Below are positions 1 through 7,369 of a DNA stretch of 27,800 bases, one piece after another (positions within the stretch are counted from its first letter, which is position 1; each line of letters begins with the position of its first letter). The notes under the pieces were generated by a model. It did no database searches. It was not told the DNA's origin and was given only the letters and a program-made list of their open reading frames with translations. The stretch is taken from positions 171,161 through 198,960 of the forward strand of contig BFEA01000094.1 in the NCBI GenBank assembly GCA_003427395.1, in the 5' to 3' direction. This stretch comes from Chara braunii (Eukaryota; Streptophyta; Charophyceae; Charales; Characeae). A program made the position numbers and the translations under genes.

Positions 1-50
1 ATCAACACGACGTCGAGAGGAAGGGGGACTGGGAGGAGGAGAGAATGAAC

Positions 51-116
51 GAGCCTGCCGACGTCCCAATATAGACAACGAAGGAGCCTGCCGACGTCCC
101 AATATAGACAACGAAG
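51..116. repeat. 33-bp tandem repeat, two exact copies
   Basis: A 33-bp unit beginning GAGCCTGCCGACGTCCC is present twice without mismatch (51-83 and 84-116). It abuts the first copy of the TA-flanked hammerhead-like module. The exact identity implies recent duplication. No function is suggested. Confidence 0.9.
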
Positions 117-123
117 ACAAAAA

Positions 124-210
124 TAGAACTGCCCGGTAAACCGTAGGCAGAGAGGTAGAAGAGGACAACAAACGAGGGGCTGTGACAAACTGTTTCGTCG
201 GAGTTTCATA
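124..210 (-). repeat. Hammerhead-like module, 5'-truncated copy 1
   Basis: This is one of several copies of a module that reads on the plus strand AACTGCCCGGTAAACC, then a purine stretch, then GAGGGGCTGTGAC and the reverse complement of the 3' half of a hammerhead core (GTCGGAGTTTC). The copy breaks off into ATATATAT where the CTGATGA box should follow. Other copies lie at 555-625, 1209-1320, 1336-1400 and 1425-1500, each cut at a different point by TA repeats. Confidence 0.7.
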
Positions 211-535
211 TATATATTGTCACATTGTGAATCAGAGCACAAAAAAGGGAAAAGAAAAAAGGAAAAGGAAAAAAGGGGAAGGGGAAGGAGGTAAGGAAAG
301 CTCCACCTGTTCATAACCTCTTACGTACAAGGCCAGCCACGTGGATGACAGGTTGCAGCGCTATATATATAGTCACATGATATCAGAGCGCCAAAGCGAA
401 AAACAGAAAGAAAACAAGGAAAACAAGAAAAACTGAATTCGTTTTTAATCTTCTTCCTTACAACTCCCCCTGTTCAGAACCTCTTGCGTACAAGGCCGCC
501 CACGTGGATGTCGATTGAGCGGCGGCTGCCCCCAT
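208..535 (-). repeat. TA-flanked module X, two head-to-tail copies
   Basis: Two diverged copies (about 208-366 and 367-535) share, in order, TATATA-GTCAC, ATCAGAGCGC, an A-rich stretch, CTCTTACGTACAAGGCC or CTCTTGCGTACAAGGCC, and CACGTGGATG. The second also holds GAATTCGTTTTTAATC, as does a third copy at 1500-1657. Each is bounded by TA repeats and shares the (TA)n-GTCAC edge with the hammerhead-like module, so read on the minus strand they have a common 3' end followed by a TA tail. No coding potential is evident. Confidence 0.6.
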
Positions 536-834
536 ATATGTATCGTCAAAGAGAACTGCCCGGTAAAACGTAAGCAGAGAGGGAGAAGAGGACAAAAAAC
601 GAGGGACCGACTCGTATATATATGAGATTCCCATCTGGTATGGGTGAGTGATAGCCTGCTTTGACTTTCGTCACAGGTACCTTGAGGGCAGTGGTTGGTG
701 CCCACCTCCTCAGAAGGGGTATCAGTGTCGGGCAGGCGTTGATGCTTAACCACAGACGGGGTTAAGGTGGATTATAACTTAGTGTAATCAGTCAGGTAGG
801 GGATTCTGCAGACTGTTTTTTAGGGTTCAGCCCC

Positions 835-871
835 CTGATGAGTCGGCGAAACTCCGACGAAACAGTTTGTC
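835..871 (+). ncRNA. Hammerhead ribozyme-like core
   Basis: All invariant hammerhead positions are present in order: CTGATGA (835-841), a 5-bp stem II GTCGG/CCGAC (842-846 with 854-858) closed by a 7-nt loop, GAAA (859-862), a minimal stem III ACA/TGT (862-864 with 868-870), and the cleavage triplet GTC ending at 871. Such short stem III forms are known from newt satellite DNA, Penelope-like elements and retrozymes. The weak point is helix I: the bases before CTGATGA (CAGCCCC) do not pair with those after the cleavage site (ACAGCCCC), although GATTCTGCAG and CTGCAGAATC pair further out. Activity is therefore doubtful; it may be a relic or need another partner. Confidence 0.45.
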
Positions 872-881
872 ACAGCCCCCC

Positions 882-1017
882 TGCAGAATCACCTAACTGA
901 TTACACTGTGAGTGATAATCCACCCCTCTGCAGAATCCCCCAACTGATTACACTGAGTGATAATCCACCCCTCTGCAGAATCCCCTAACTCATTACACTG
1001 AGTGATAATCCACCTTA
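882..1017. repeat. 45-bp tandem repeat, three copies
   Basis: Three copies of a unit beginning CTGCAGAATC start near 882, 929 and 975. Each continues with AACTGATTACACTG or a close variant and ends in GATAATCCACC. The last copy runs into one arm of the foldback element. The related sequence on the other arm (about 765-810) has only one unit, so the array expanded after the inverted repeat formed. Confidence 0.85.
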
Positions 1018-1208
1018 ACCCCGGTTGTGGTTAAGCACCAACGACTGCCCGACAACTGATACCCCTGAGGTGGTGGGGACCACCAACCACTGCCCTCAAG
1101 GTACCTGTGACGAAAATCAAAGCAGACAATCACTCACCCACACCAGATGGAACTCTCTACAGACTGTCGGCTAGTTTACCGGGCAGTTCTATTTGACGAT
1201 ATATATAT

Positions 1209-1500
1209 GATGCCCGGTAAACCGTGGGTACGGAGAGAGGGAGGGAGAAGAGGACAGCAAACGAGGGGCTGTGACAAAGTGTTTCGTCGGAGTTTCACCT
1301 TCCTACTCATCAGGAGGCTATATATCGTCACAAACAGAACTGCCCGGTAAACCGTAGGCAGAGAGAGAGAAGAGGACAACAAACAAGGGGCTGTGCTATA
1401 TATTGTCACATATCGTCACAAACAGAACTGCCCGGTAAACCGTAGGCAGAGAGAGAGAAGAAGACAACAAACGAGGGGCTGTGACAAACTGTTTCTATAT
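1209..1500 (-). repeat. Three head-to-tail hammerhead-like modules
   Basis: Copies begin near 1209, 1336 and 1425. Each has TGCCCGGTAAACCGT, then GAGAGAGA-rich sequence, then ACAA or GCAA followed by ACGAGGGGCTGTG. The first retains the whole hammerhead-like core; the second and third are cut off by TATATA soon after GGGGCTGTG. All share one orientation and share the TATCGTCACAAACAG edge, consistent with serial insertion into the TA tail of the previous copy. Confidence 0.7.
1273..1313 (-). ncRNA. Hammerhead-like core, diverged second copy
   Basis: The minus strand reads CTGATGAG, a stem II that pairs except for one mismatch (GTAGG with CCGAC), GAAAC, then ACACTTTGTC. The core boxes and the GTC triplet are kept while the stem II loop has lengthened to 11 nt. 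As in the plus-strand copy, the base immediately before the core is C-rich and helix I is not evident. Confidence 0.35.
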
Positions 1501-1657
1501 ATATATTTGTCACAAAAATATCGGAGCGCAAAAACGAAAAAAAAAAAAACACAAAGAAAACAAAGAAAAAATGAATTCGTTTTTTTATCTTCTTCCTTAC
1601 AACTCCCCCTGTTCAGAATCTCTTGCGTACAAGGGCGCCCTCGTGGCTATATATATT
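1500..1657 (-). repeat. TA-flanked module X, third copy
   Basis: It matches the second module X copy (367-535) through GAATTCGTTTTT, TCTTCCTTACAACTCCCCC and TCTTGCGTACAAG, with TA repeats at both ends. The A-run in the middle is expanded. Confidence 0.65.
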
Positions 1658-1664
1658 AAATTAC

Positions 1665-1932
1665 AATTCATCAATTGATTGCTTGCTTGATTGATTGATT
1701 TGATTTGATTTGATTATTTGATTTGATTGATTTGATTGATTTGATTGATTGATTTGATTTGATTGATTGATTTGATTGATTGATTGATTGATTTGATTGA
1801 TTTGATTGATTGGTTTGATTGATTGATTTGATTGATTTGATTGATTGATTGACTTGATTGATTTGATTGATTTGATTGATTTGATTGATTGACCATTCCG
1901 ATTGATTTGATTGATTTGATTGATTGACCATT
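1665..1932. repeat. TTGAT/TGAT microsatellite
   Basis: About 265 bp of interspersed TTGAT and TGAT units. Open frames across it encode only runs of Q, S, I and N on the minus strand and are repeat artefacts. A shorter GGTT/GGTC array follows at 2019-2090. Confidence 0.95.
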
Positions 1933-2018
1933 CCGACCGGCTAGCTGGTTGTTTAGTTGACTTGTCAATGAACTTCCACGATTTTCCCTCATGCCAACAT
2001 AAAGATTCGATCACTGAT

Positions 2019-2090
2019 TTGTTGGTTGGTCGGTTGATTGGTCGGTTGGTTGGTTGGTTGGTTGGTTGGTTGGTTGATTGGTCGGTTCAT
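2019..2090. repeat. GGTT microsatellite
   Basis: TTGG units with occasional TCGG and TTGATTGG variants. This may be related to the adjacent TTGAT array by point mutation. Confidence 0.9.
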
Positions 2091-2250
2091 AAAACGGAAA
2101 AGAAAACACAAAAAAAAAAAAAATAGAGAGAGGAGAACAAGGGAAATTAATCAGCTTCCGTGGCACCTCATCGGAATAAGACAGCGGGACAAAAGAAACC
2201 CGTGAAATCGTCTAATTATGGGTAGAACCGTAGAACAGTCCACTTTCACT

Positions 2251-2367
2251 ACCCGTCTTGACCCCCGAATAGAACGCGCCCAGTCACCATCGCTGCATCT
2301 AGACTAACAGTTGGTCCAAATACCGCTAGAATGACCCGGCGTTCTATTCGGGTAAAGACGGCGGTTG
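2251..2367. mobile_element. MITE family 1, copy a
   Basis: A compact palindromic element. CCCGAATAGAACGC (2263-2276) is complementary to GCGTTCTATTCGGG (2339-2352), and pairing resumes outside with ACCCGTCTT against AAAGACGGC and inside with AGTCA against TGACC. No coding capacity. A diverged copy lies at 2650-2765. The TIRs and small size fit a miniature inverted-repeat transposable element; I did not identify a target-site duplication. Confidence 0.7.
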
Positions 2368-2410
2368 ATACCAAGTATTGCCTTTTGCACCTGTGGCGCA
2401 GTCTGTCTGC

Positions 2411-2462
2411 AACATGTCTCAAAATCAATCCAGGACAACATGTCTCAAAATCAATCCAGGAC
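2411..2462. repeat. 26-bp tandem repeat, two exact copies
   Basis: A unit starting AACATGTCTCAAAATC and ending CAATCCAGGAC occurs twice. Just downstream AGAGCACGTCTCTTGTTC (about 2474) is repeated as AGAGCATGTCTCTTGTTC (about 2523), a second, 49-bp-period duplication that runs into A-rich sequence to about 2600. Confidence 0.9.
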
Positions 2463-2649
2463 ACAACTAGAAAGAGCACGTCTCTTGTTCAAAACAAAAA
2501 AACAAAAAAAAAAGAAGAAGAAAGAGCATGTCTCTTGTTCAAAAAAAAGAAAAGAAAAAAAAAAAAAGAAAAAAAAAAAGAAAAGAAAATCGAGGAAGCT
2601 CACAGGTCGTCTTGGTTCCAACAATGACTGTAGCCTTCGTGTCGCCACG

Positions 2650-2765
2650 ACGTTCAGTCTTTCACCCGAATAGAACGCCCGGTCATTATTATTGCTACAT
2701 CTGGACTGAACATTGCCACAAATACAGCTACTATTGAGGGCCGGGCGTTCTATTCGAAAGGTGAA
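2650..2765. mobile_element. MITE family 1, copy b
   Basis: CCCGAATAGAACGCCCGG near 2664 faces CCGGGCGTTCTATTCG near 2738. The interior aligns with copy a (GCTACATCTGGACTGA against GCTGCATCTAGACTAA, and CCACAAATAC against GTCCAAATAC). The outer part of the terminal repeat is better preserved on the left (GTCTTTCACCCG) than on the right. Two diverged copies within 400 bp support a real family. Confidence 0.7.
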
Positions 2766-3430
2766 ACAACCGAAAAGCTACCGGGAAGAGTAAGCGGCTC
2801 GTTCCACACTACTAAGAGTGTACCGTGCGATAAAATCACGTCCAGATTCATCCGCCACTTTCACAAGGGTCCTCTTCGCCTCGTTGACCACTCCAGACGT
2901 CATCCATTATAAGTTATAACGCATGAAATGCCCCAGTTAATTCACACTGACATGAATACTCTCTGAATACTCTCTGCTGTGGTCAAGAGCATTCATGCAT
3001 GAAAGCACTATTTCTCATCGCTGCATATGCTTTTGGGAAAGACGCACTTTAAAAAGGAAAAAAAAAAAAAAAAAAAAAAAAAAAAGACGCCTCGAGCGCT
3101 TCCACCGGCTGAGTCCTCTTAGCAGCACAACTCCCATGCTGTCAACGCCATTTATTTCGCTTAAACGATTTTGACACGGAAACGACGTTAACCTGTATTC
3201 ATTCATTTATTACTCTATTCATATTCATCAACTAAAATTAGCATTCCGTTGACTTGCAGGTTTGACCAAGAAAAGTCAACGGCGATGCAGACGGCAAAAG
3301 AGAACCTCCTTCAGCATGGAACAATAACGACTCTTTTCGTCCCTCTCTCTCTTCAACAGAGACGGACGCTTTACAACTCCACACACTCTATACTTCACTC
3401 AGTGGTAAGCTTTTTCCTTCCTCCCCCACG
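2766..3430. other. Unassigned stretch with poly(A) tract
   Basis: No gene, element end or RNA is recognised. A poly(A) run interrupted by GG lies at 3050-3085. An imperfect duplication of AATACTCTCTG occurs near 2955-2975. Confidence 0.6.
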
Positions 3431-3432
3431 CA

Positions 3433-3436
<4 letters not shown>

Positions 3437-3496
<60 letters not shown>

Positions 3497-3532
3497 CTAT
3501 CTATCTCTCTATCTATCTATCTATCTCTATCC

Positions 3533-3568
<36 letters not shown>

Positions 3569-3571
3569 CTC
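3437..3571. repeat. (CT)n and (CTAT)n microsatellite
   Basis: A (CT)n run passes into CTAT/CTATC units. It sits inside a 280-codon open frame (3249-4091) that is not a credible gene because about a quarter of it is this repeat. Confidence 0.97.
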
Positions 3572-4057
3572 GGACCATGAACTCTCTCCCTTCAACAAAG
3601 ACGTTTCACGTATCGGTGCGTACAGAGGTGGTCTTTTTTCATTAAACATGTTTCAATATGTGGGGGGTTTATCCCCCTTTTTCTTCTATTCTACAGGTAT
3701 GCAAGTTAATGCAACTAAATATTACCCAAAAAAAAAGCGAGCAAGAGCCGAGGCCTTGCCATTGAGGGAGCAAAGCTCCAGGTCCCATCTGAAATACTAC
3801 ATAGATCTGTCCCAGGGAAACAAAGACAAAGAGAGAGGAAGCTGTGAGGCCAGATGCCGTCCGCTTGCCCAACGAGTGGAATGGATGGCGGGGACGTCTG
3901 TTCCTGGTCCTTACAGCGGCGAAAAGGGGGAGAAACGACGCGTGAGAAAACGTGGGAGAGCCACGAGGGAGGAGAGAGCGAGCGATACGAAGCGTGAGGG
4001 AAAGTGGGAGAGAGGTAGGAGAGCGAAACGAAGCGAGAGAAAAAGGAGGCACCACAG

Positions 4058-4216
4058 CTACCGTCTTCCCCGTACACTGTACCCTGCCTGATCACGAACG
4101 TATAGAACCTCGGTGCGTGGTCCCCACCATCTTTCCGGCTTGTTACAATTGAAGATGGTAGCTGTGGTGGGGACCACGCATCCTGAGGGTGCGTTACGCT
4201 CGGTGGAAGACGGTAG
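4058..4216. mobile_element. MITE family 2, copy a, with nested palindrome
   Basis: CTACCGTCTTCC at the left edge is complementary to GGAAGACGGTAG at the right edge. The interior shares AACGTATAGAA-like and GAGGGTGCG sequence with copy b at 4656-4764. It is about 50 bp longer than copy b because of an inner inverted repeat, GCGTGGTCCCCACC (4115) facing GGTGGGGACCACGC (4166-4179), absent from copy b. That is best explained by a palindromic insertion inside an older MITE. Confidence 0.75.
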
Positions 4217-4239
4217 GCGAGAGTACGGGTAGAGAGAAT

Positions 4240-4530
4240 AGCGAGATCGACGAACAGAGGGAGGAGAGAACGAGAACGATGGGGAGGGAGGGAGGGATGG
4301 ATGGAAGGGAGGTTAGGTGAGGGAGGAAGAAGCCGAGAGAGCAAAGAGGAAGAGAGGAGGAGGGAAAGACGGACGGCGAGAGAGCAAAGAGGAAGAGAGG
4401 AGGAGGGAAAGACGGACGGTGAGGGAGGTTAGGTGAGGGAGGAAGAAGCCGAGAGAGCAAAGAGGAAGAGAGGAGGAGGGAAAGACGGACGGTGAGGGAA
4501 AGACGGACGGGGAAGGGGGGGTAGTGGGCG
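4240..4530. repeat. Purine-rich minisatellite
   Basis: Almost wholly purine on the plus strand. A 42-bp unit that starts GAGAGAGCAAAGAGG and ends AAAGACGGACGG occurs exactly at 4335-4376, 4378-4419 and 4451-4492. A second unit, GAGGGAGGTTAGGTGAGGG, alternates with it. The strand asymmetry yields spurious open frames on both strands. Confidence 0.9.
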
Positions 4531-4655
4531 GGGGCGCGGAGGACATGCGAAAGGCAGATGACGGAAGGAGGAGCCACGACGGAAGACAGGGGCAGAGAGT
4601 GTGGGCAGAGAGGAGGGTTAAGAGGAGAAGAGAAGGGAGGAGATAGGGAACACGG

Positions 4656-4764
4656 CTACCGACTTCCCCCGAGCAAAACGCACCCTGCTTGTGAATGTAT
4701 AAAGCTATCAATTCGGTCCCATAAGGTCATGATGAGGGTGCGCTATGTTCGGGGAATACGGTAG
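4656..4764. mobile_element. MITE family 2, copy b
   Basis: The left end CTACCGACTTCCCCCGAGC plus AAAACGCACCCT is matched in reverse by AGGGTGCGCTATGTTCGG plus GGAATACGGTAG, giving terminal repeats of about 30 bp. A lone left end of the same family (CAGTCTTCCCCCGAACAAAA) recurs at about 6565. Confidence 0.8.
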
Positions 4765-5250
4765 GCGGGAAACGAGAGAGAGGCAGCGCGCCGAGTTCTG
4801 AGAGGGTAGGCGGAAGATGGAAGTGCCGGGAGAAAGGAAAGATAGGGAGGACAGCTTTAGTCACATTAACACTTCCCTCCTAGATGTCTCTGGGTTCAAT
4901 TACGGCTAAAACTGTATGCATCGGACCGCAATCACGTCCAGAGGGTTCAGTCGAGAAAGTCCTAGAGGGAGTATGCGGTCAGACAGCAGCAACAGAAAGC
5001 AAGAACAAAAGAGGAGATCGGAGAAGAGAGAGGAGGCGAGAGAGGGAAAGCAAGGACAAGCGCGGGTGCGCAGAGGGAGGAAATGGAAATGACTACGTCC
5101 GACAAGAAAGGAACAGATGAGGCCACCACATTCAATGAATCAGGAGCTAACATTCCCCGACGATTGGAATGTAGGCATTACCGTCCGGTTAACCACCACC
5201 CCCAAAAAAATGAACGTAGACCTACTTTGGCAGGATATCCATGTCTAATT
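4765..5250. other. Unassigned purine-rich stretch
   Basis: No gene or repeat family is recognised. Purine bias continues on the plus strand to about 5080 and then fades. This lies downstream of the minus-strand F-box exon and could hold its intron or later exons, but I found no frame with homology. Confidence 0.5.
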
Positions 5251-5261
5251 CTATGGCGGGA

Positions 5262-5480
5262 AATAATGGAAACGACCTTCCGCGGGCTTTTTTTCTTTCA
5301 TGTCCATTTATGGCGGGATGGTGGGAAATACAGTAATGAAAACGACCTTGCGCGGGCTTTCCATTTCCACTCTTGACGGACAATCGCGAAACCACCTACC
5401 TTGCGCGGGCTTTCCATTTCCACTCTTGACGGACAATCGCGAAACCACCTACCTTGCGCGGGCTTTCCATTTTTCCACTT
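5262..5480 (-). repeat. 53-bp tandem array carrying splice donors
   Basis: Units starting CTTGCGCGGGCTTTCC at 5347, 5400 and 5453 repeat at an exact 53-bp period; two looser units lie upstream at about 5274 and 5344, with a 70-bp spacing. On the minus strand the 5400 and 5453 units contain GCGCAAGGTAGGTGG, close to the donor region of the adjacent F-box exon (ATGCAAGGTAGGTC). The peptide translated across the unit (EWKWKARAR) resembles the exon's C-terminal HSWKSKVHAR. The array thus derives from the exon edge and its splice donor. Confidence 0.8.
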
Positions 5481-5502
5481 CATTTGCGCGGGAAATGGTG
5501 AG

Positions 5503-5511
5503 ACCTACCTT
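5503..5511 (-). other. Putative 5' splice donor of the F-box exon
   Basis: The minus strand reads CAAG|GTAGGT, with the cut after 5509. It matches the AG|GTRAGT donor consensus at all but one position. Splicing here removes the TAG that otherwise closes the frame. Near-identical donors recur in the tandem array towards lower coordinates. Confidence 0.55.
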
Positions 5512-6074
5512 GCATGGACTTTGGATTTCCAGCTGTGGCGTTCGGCTACCATAGCTTGGTCGTCGTTGCTTCCCGCATCTCCCGCCAAAACATCTTTTCC
5601 CGCGGAGTTTGTAGCCGCTTCCCATAGCTTCTCCCACACACAATCGCCATCGCTGATCCGTCTCAAACGACGGCTCACGAGCCCCAACGCGCACACATCC
5701 CGCGCTCTCAGGCCTCTTTTAACACCCATACACAGAATATAATACCATATTTCATCCGGTAAATTAGACATATCTTTCATCTCCGAGTTCTCCTCCTCGA
5801 CGTCCATCATCACCACCATCTCCGAGCTCTCGGGCATTACTAAACCACCCCCGTTGACGTCAACAGTGCCTTCGTCGTCTTCCTCCCCCGCCTCCTGCAT
5901 TCCCCCCTTCTCTTCCTCCGTTGACGTCAGCGGTCCCTTCGTCGTCCACCTGCTCTCCGCTTTCCATTCATCCGACATATATTGCTCCGCTCGCGTCACG
6001 ACGATCTCGCTGGCGTCCATGGCATCGCCTTTATCGATCGGATTGCTATCTATAATCATCCCTCCATCCATCAT
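5505..6074 (-). CDS. F-box protein, probable first coding exon
   Basis: This is the only convincing protein-coding segment. The 189-residue frame has an acidic, low-complexity N-terminus (residues 1-100, rich in E, D, M and S) followed by an F-box at about 104-151: LPDEIW, then RARDVCALGLVSRRLRRI, then DCVWEKLW. This fits the family pattern of LP at the start, the L-x-x-VSRR-x-R core and VW-x-x-L at the end. F-box proteins bind SKP1 in SCF ubiquitin ligases through this domain and select substrates with a C-terminal domain, which is missing here. The start at 6074 is the first ATG after an in-frame TAG. The frame stops at TAG inside a good donor, AAG|GTAGGT, so coding probably ends at 5509 in phase 2 and continues in exons I cannot identify. 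Two GTTGACGTCA motifs fall within the coding region. Confidence 0.7.
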   Translation of the reverse strand: MMDGGMIIDSNPIDKGDAMDASEIVVTRAEQYMSDEWKAESRWTTKGPLTSTEEEKGGMQEAGEEDDEGTVDVNGGGLVMPESSEMVVMMDVEEENSEMKDMSNLPDEIWYYILCMGVKRGLRARDVCALGLVSRRLRRISDGDCVWEKLWEAATNSAGKDVLAGDAGSNDDQAMVAERHSWKSKVHAR

Positions 6075-6143
6075 GATTGGCTGGTTCTGTGACTACACAG
6101 CGGACGACAGTGAGGCTCTCGGCGCCAGTCCCACCGCCAAATG

Positions 6144-6280
6144 ACGCGCACGCGCAGGGAATGTCAGTCCCGCAAGGGCCCGAAGCATCTCTGCCCAGGC
6201 AATCACACGCACACGCACACGCACACGCACGCGCACGGAATGTAAGCCCCGCAAGGGCCCGGAGCGTCTCCGCCCAGTCC
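6144..6280. repeat. GC-rich direct repeat, upstream of F-box exon
   Basis: CCCGCAAGGGCCCGAAGC (about 6170) and CCCGCAAGGGCCCGGAGC (about 6249) lie in two units 79-80 bp apart, each preceded by CG/CA-rich sequence (ACGCGCACG) and followed by CTGCCCAG or CCGCCCAG. A short (CACACG)n run separates them. It lies 70-200 bp upstream of the F-box ATG and could include its promoter or 5' UTR, but I see no clear TATA element. Confidence 0.7.
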
Positions 6281-6559
6281 GCGCAACAGTACGCTGTGGT
6301 AATGCCTGAAACGTGCCGTTTGACTCGCGGAAAACTTGCGCCCGCGCACACTCCCGCCTTCCCCTACGTCACTCGGGACGTCCCAGACAACGCTTATCCA
6401 CCGGTCCCGGGGCAAGGTCCCACTTGCACGGATTACGAGATTCTGGCCGTTGATCTTTGCTATCTACGGTCAATATCGCTTATTTCGTGTAAATGGGACC
6501 TGAGACTTTTTTTTCTTCTCTCAATTTTTCCTCACACTACCTACCTACCACTACTCCTA

Positions 6560-6750
6560 CCTACAGTCTTCCCCCGAACAAAACGCACGTATGTACTATT
6601 CAACTTTCCCTGAAAAAGTCGATTTCTCGAAGTCCCCCCCTGAAATCCAAATAGTACGCACGTTGAAATAGTTCGCACATATGTTCTATTCAAATAGTAC
6701 GCACGTTTGTTCTATTCGAACAGACAGGTGTTCTATTCAAATAGAACACA
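6560..6750. repeat. Fragmented MITE ends and short palindromes
   Basis: A family-2 MITE left end (CAGTCTTCCCCCGAACAAAA) is followed by a cluster of short inverted repeats: CAAATAGTACGCACGT twice, TTCTATTCAAATAGAA near 6732 and TGTTCTATTCGAACA near 6709. The motif TTCTATTCGAA is shared with the ends of MITE family 1. This looks like remnants of several elements inserted into one another. Confidence 0.55.
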
Positions 6751-6808
6751 TGCTTGCCTGCCTGCCTGCAGTGTGGTGCTCGTTTCCAGGTGTGCGCCCT
6801 GCAGTATT

Positions 6809-6812
<4 letters not shown>

Positions 6813-6891
<79 letters not shown>

Positions 6892-6892
6892 N

Positions 6893-6977
<85 letters not shown>

Positions 6978-7039
6978 GCTCGCTCGTCGTGTGTCTATGC
7001 CCATATTTTAACGATTAACTACCAATATTCGGCGTTTTA

Positions 7040-7096
<57 letters not shown>
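6813..7096. repeat. Long (CT)n tracts with one ambiguous base
   Basis: Two (CT)n runs, 6813-6975 and 7042-7096, the second ending in (GT)n. Base 6892 is N, so the first tract was not resolved and its length is unreliable. Confidence 0.98.
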
Positions 7097-7100
<4 letters not shown>

Positions 7101-7210
7101 GTCTGTGTGTGTGTGTCTTACTTGACGGTCTTGTTTGTGAGAAGACTGGAGGTACAAGGAAGACTGGAGATACCTGTACGAGGCACATAAAAAGGGGTCA
7201 CTTCAGTAGA

Positions 7211-7367
7211 GTCACAAAAGCAAGTTATAATTGCACTATGGGCCAAGATACAGTTTGCAATTGCAGTCAGGCACCTTACCTGGCCAGAAAGTTGGGTTGT
7301 ATACATTGCCCGAACTGCAATTGCAAACTGTATCTTGGCCCATCCAATTATAACTCGTTTTCGTGAC
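7211..7367. mobile_element. MITE family 3, 157 bp, long terminal repeats
   Basis: Terminal inverted repeats of about 50 bp: GTCACAAAAGCAAGTTATAA at the left matches the complement of the right end, GAGTTATAACTCGTTTTCGTGAC in its shared part. Inside both is GGGCCAAGATACAGTTTGCA followed by ATTGCAGT. Only about 50 bp of unique sequence separates the arms. There is no coding capacity. Confidence 0.85.
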
Positions 7368-7369
7368 TC

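Larger units (their letters stand above)
531..1209. mobile_element. Foldback element, about 680 bp, TA-flanked
   Basis: The two halves are long imperfect inverted repeats. CATATATGTATCGTCAAAG followed by GAACTGCCCGGTAAAA (about 537-572) is matched in reverse by TTTACCGGGCAGTTC followed by TATTTGACGATATATA (1174-1205). CCATCTGGTATGGGTGAGTG (631) is matched by its complement ending at 1150, and the arms then stay paired with few mismatches to about 810 and 975. The centre carries the hammerhead-like motif and a 45-bp tandem repeat. The TA-repeat edges suggest insertion into TA microsatellites. There is no transposase, so it would be non-autonomous. Confidence 0.75.

Noticed and set aside
1661-2014. 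Q/N/S/I-rich minus-strand frames that look prion-like
   Set aside because: They are translations of the TTGAT microsatellite in several phases at once.
3249-4091. 280-codon open frame on the plus strand, the longest in the window
   Set aside because: A large part is translated (CT)n/(CTAT)n and purine-rich repeat, it runs into a MITE, and no domain is visible.
4194-4711. Overlapping serine/leucine/proline-rich frames
   Set aside because: They arise from the pyrimidine side of the purine-rich minisatellite and lack start context or domains.
5347-5480. CRISPR-like regular repeats
   Set aside because: Units are contiguous 53-bp tandem copies without unique spacers, in a eukaryotic context.
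6144-6560. Core promoter of the F-box exon
   Set aside because: GC-rich repeats and ACGT-containing motifs are present, but there is no TATA box or start-site signal I could defend.
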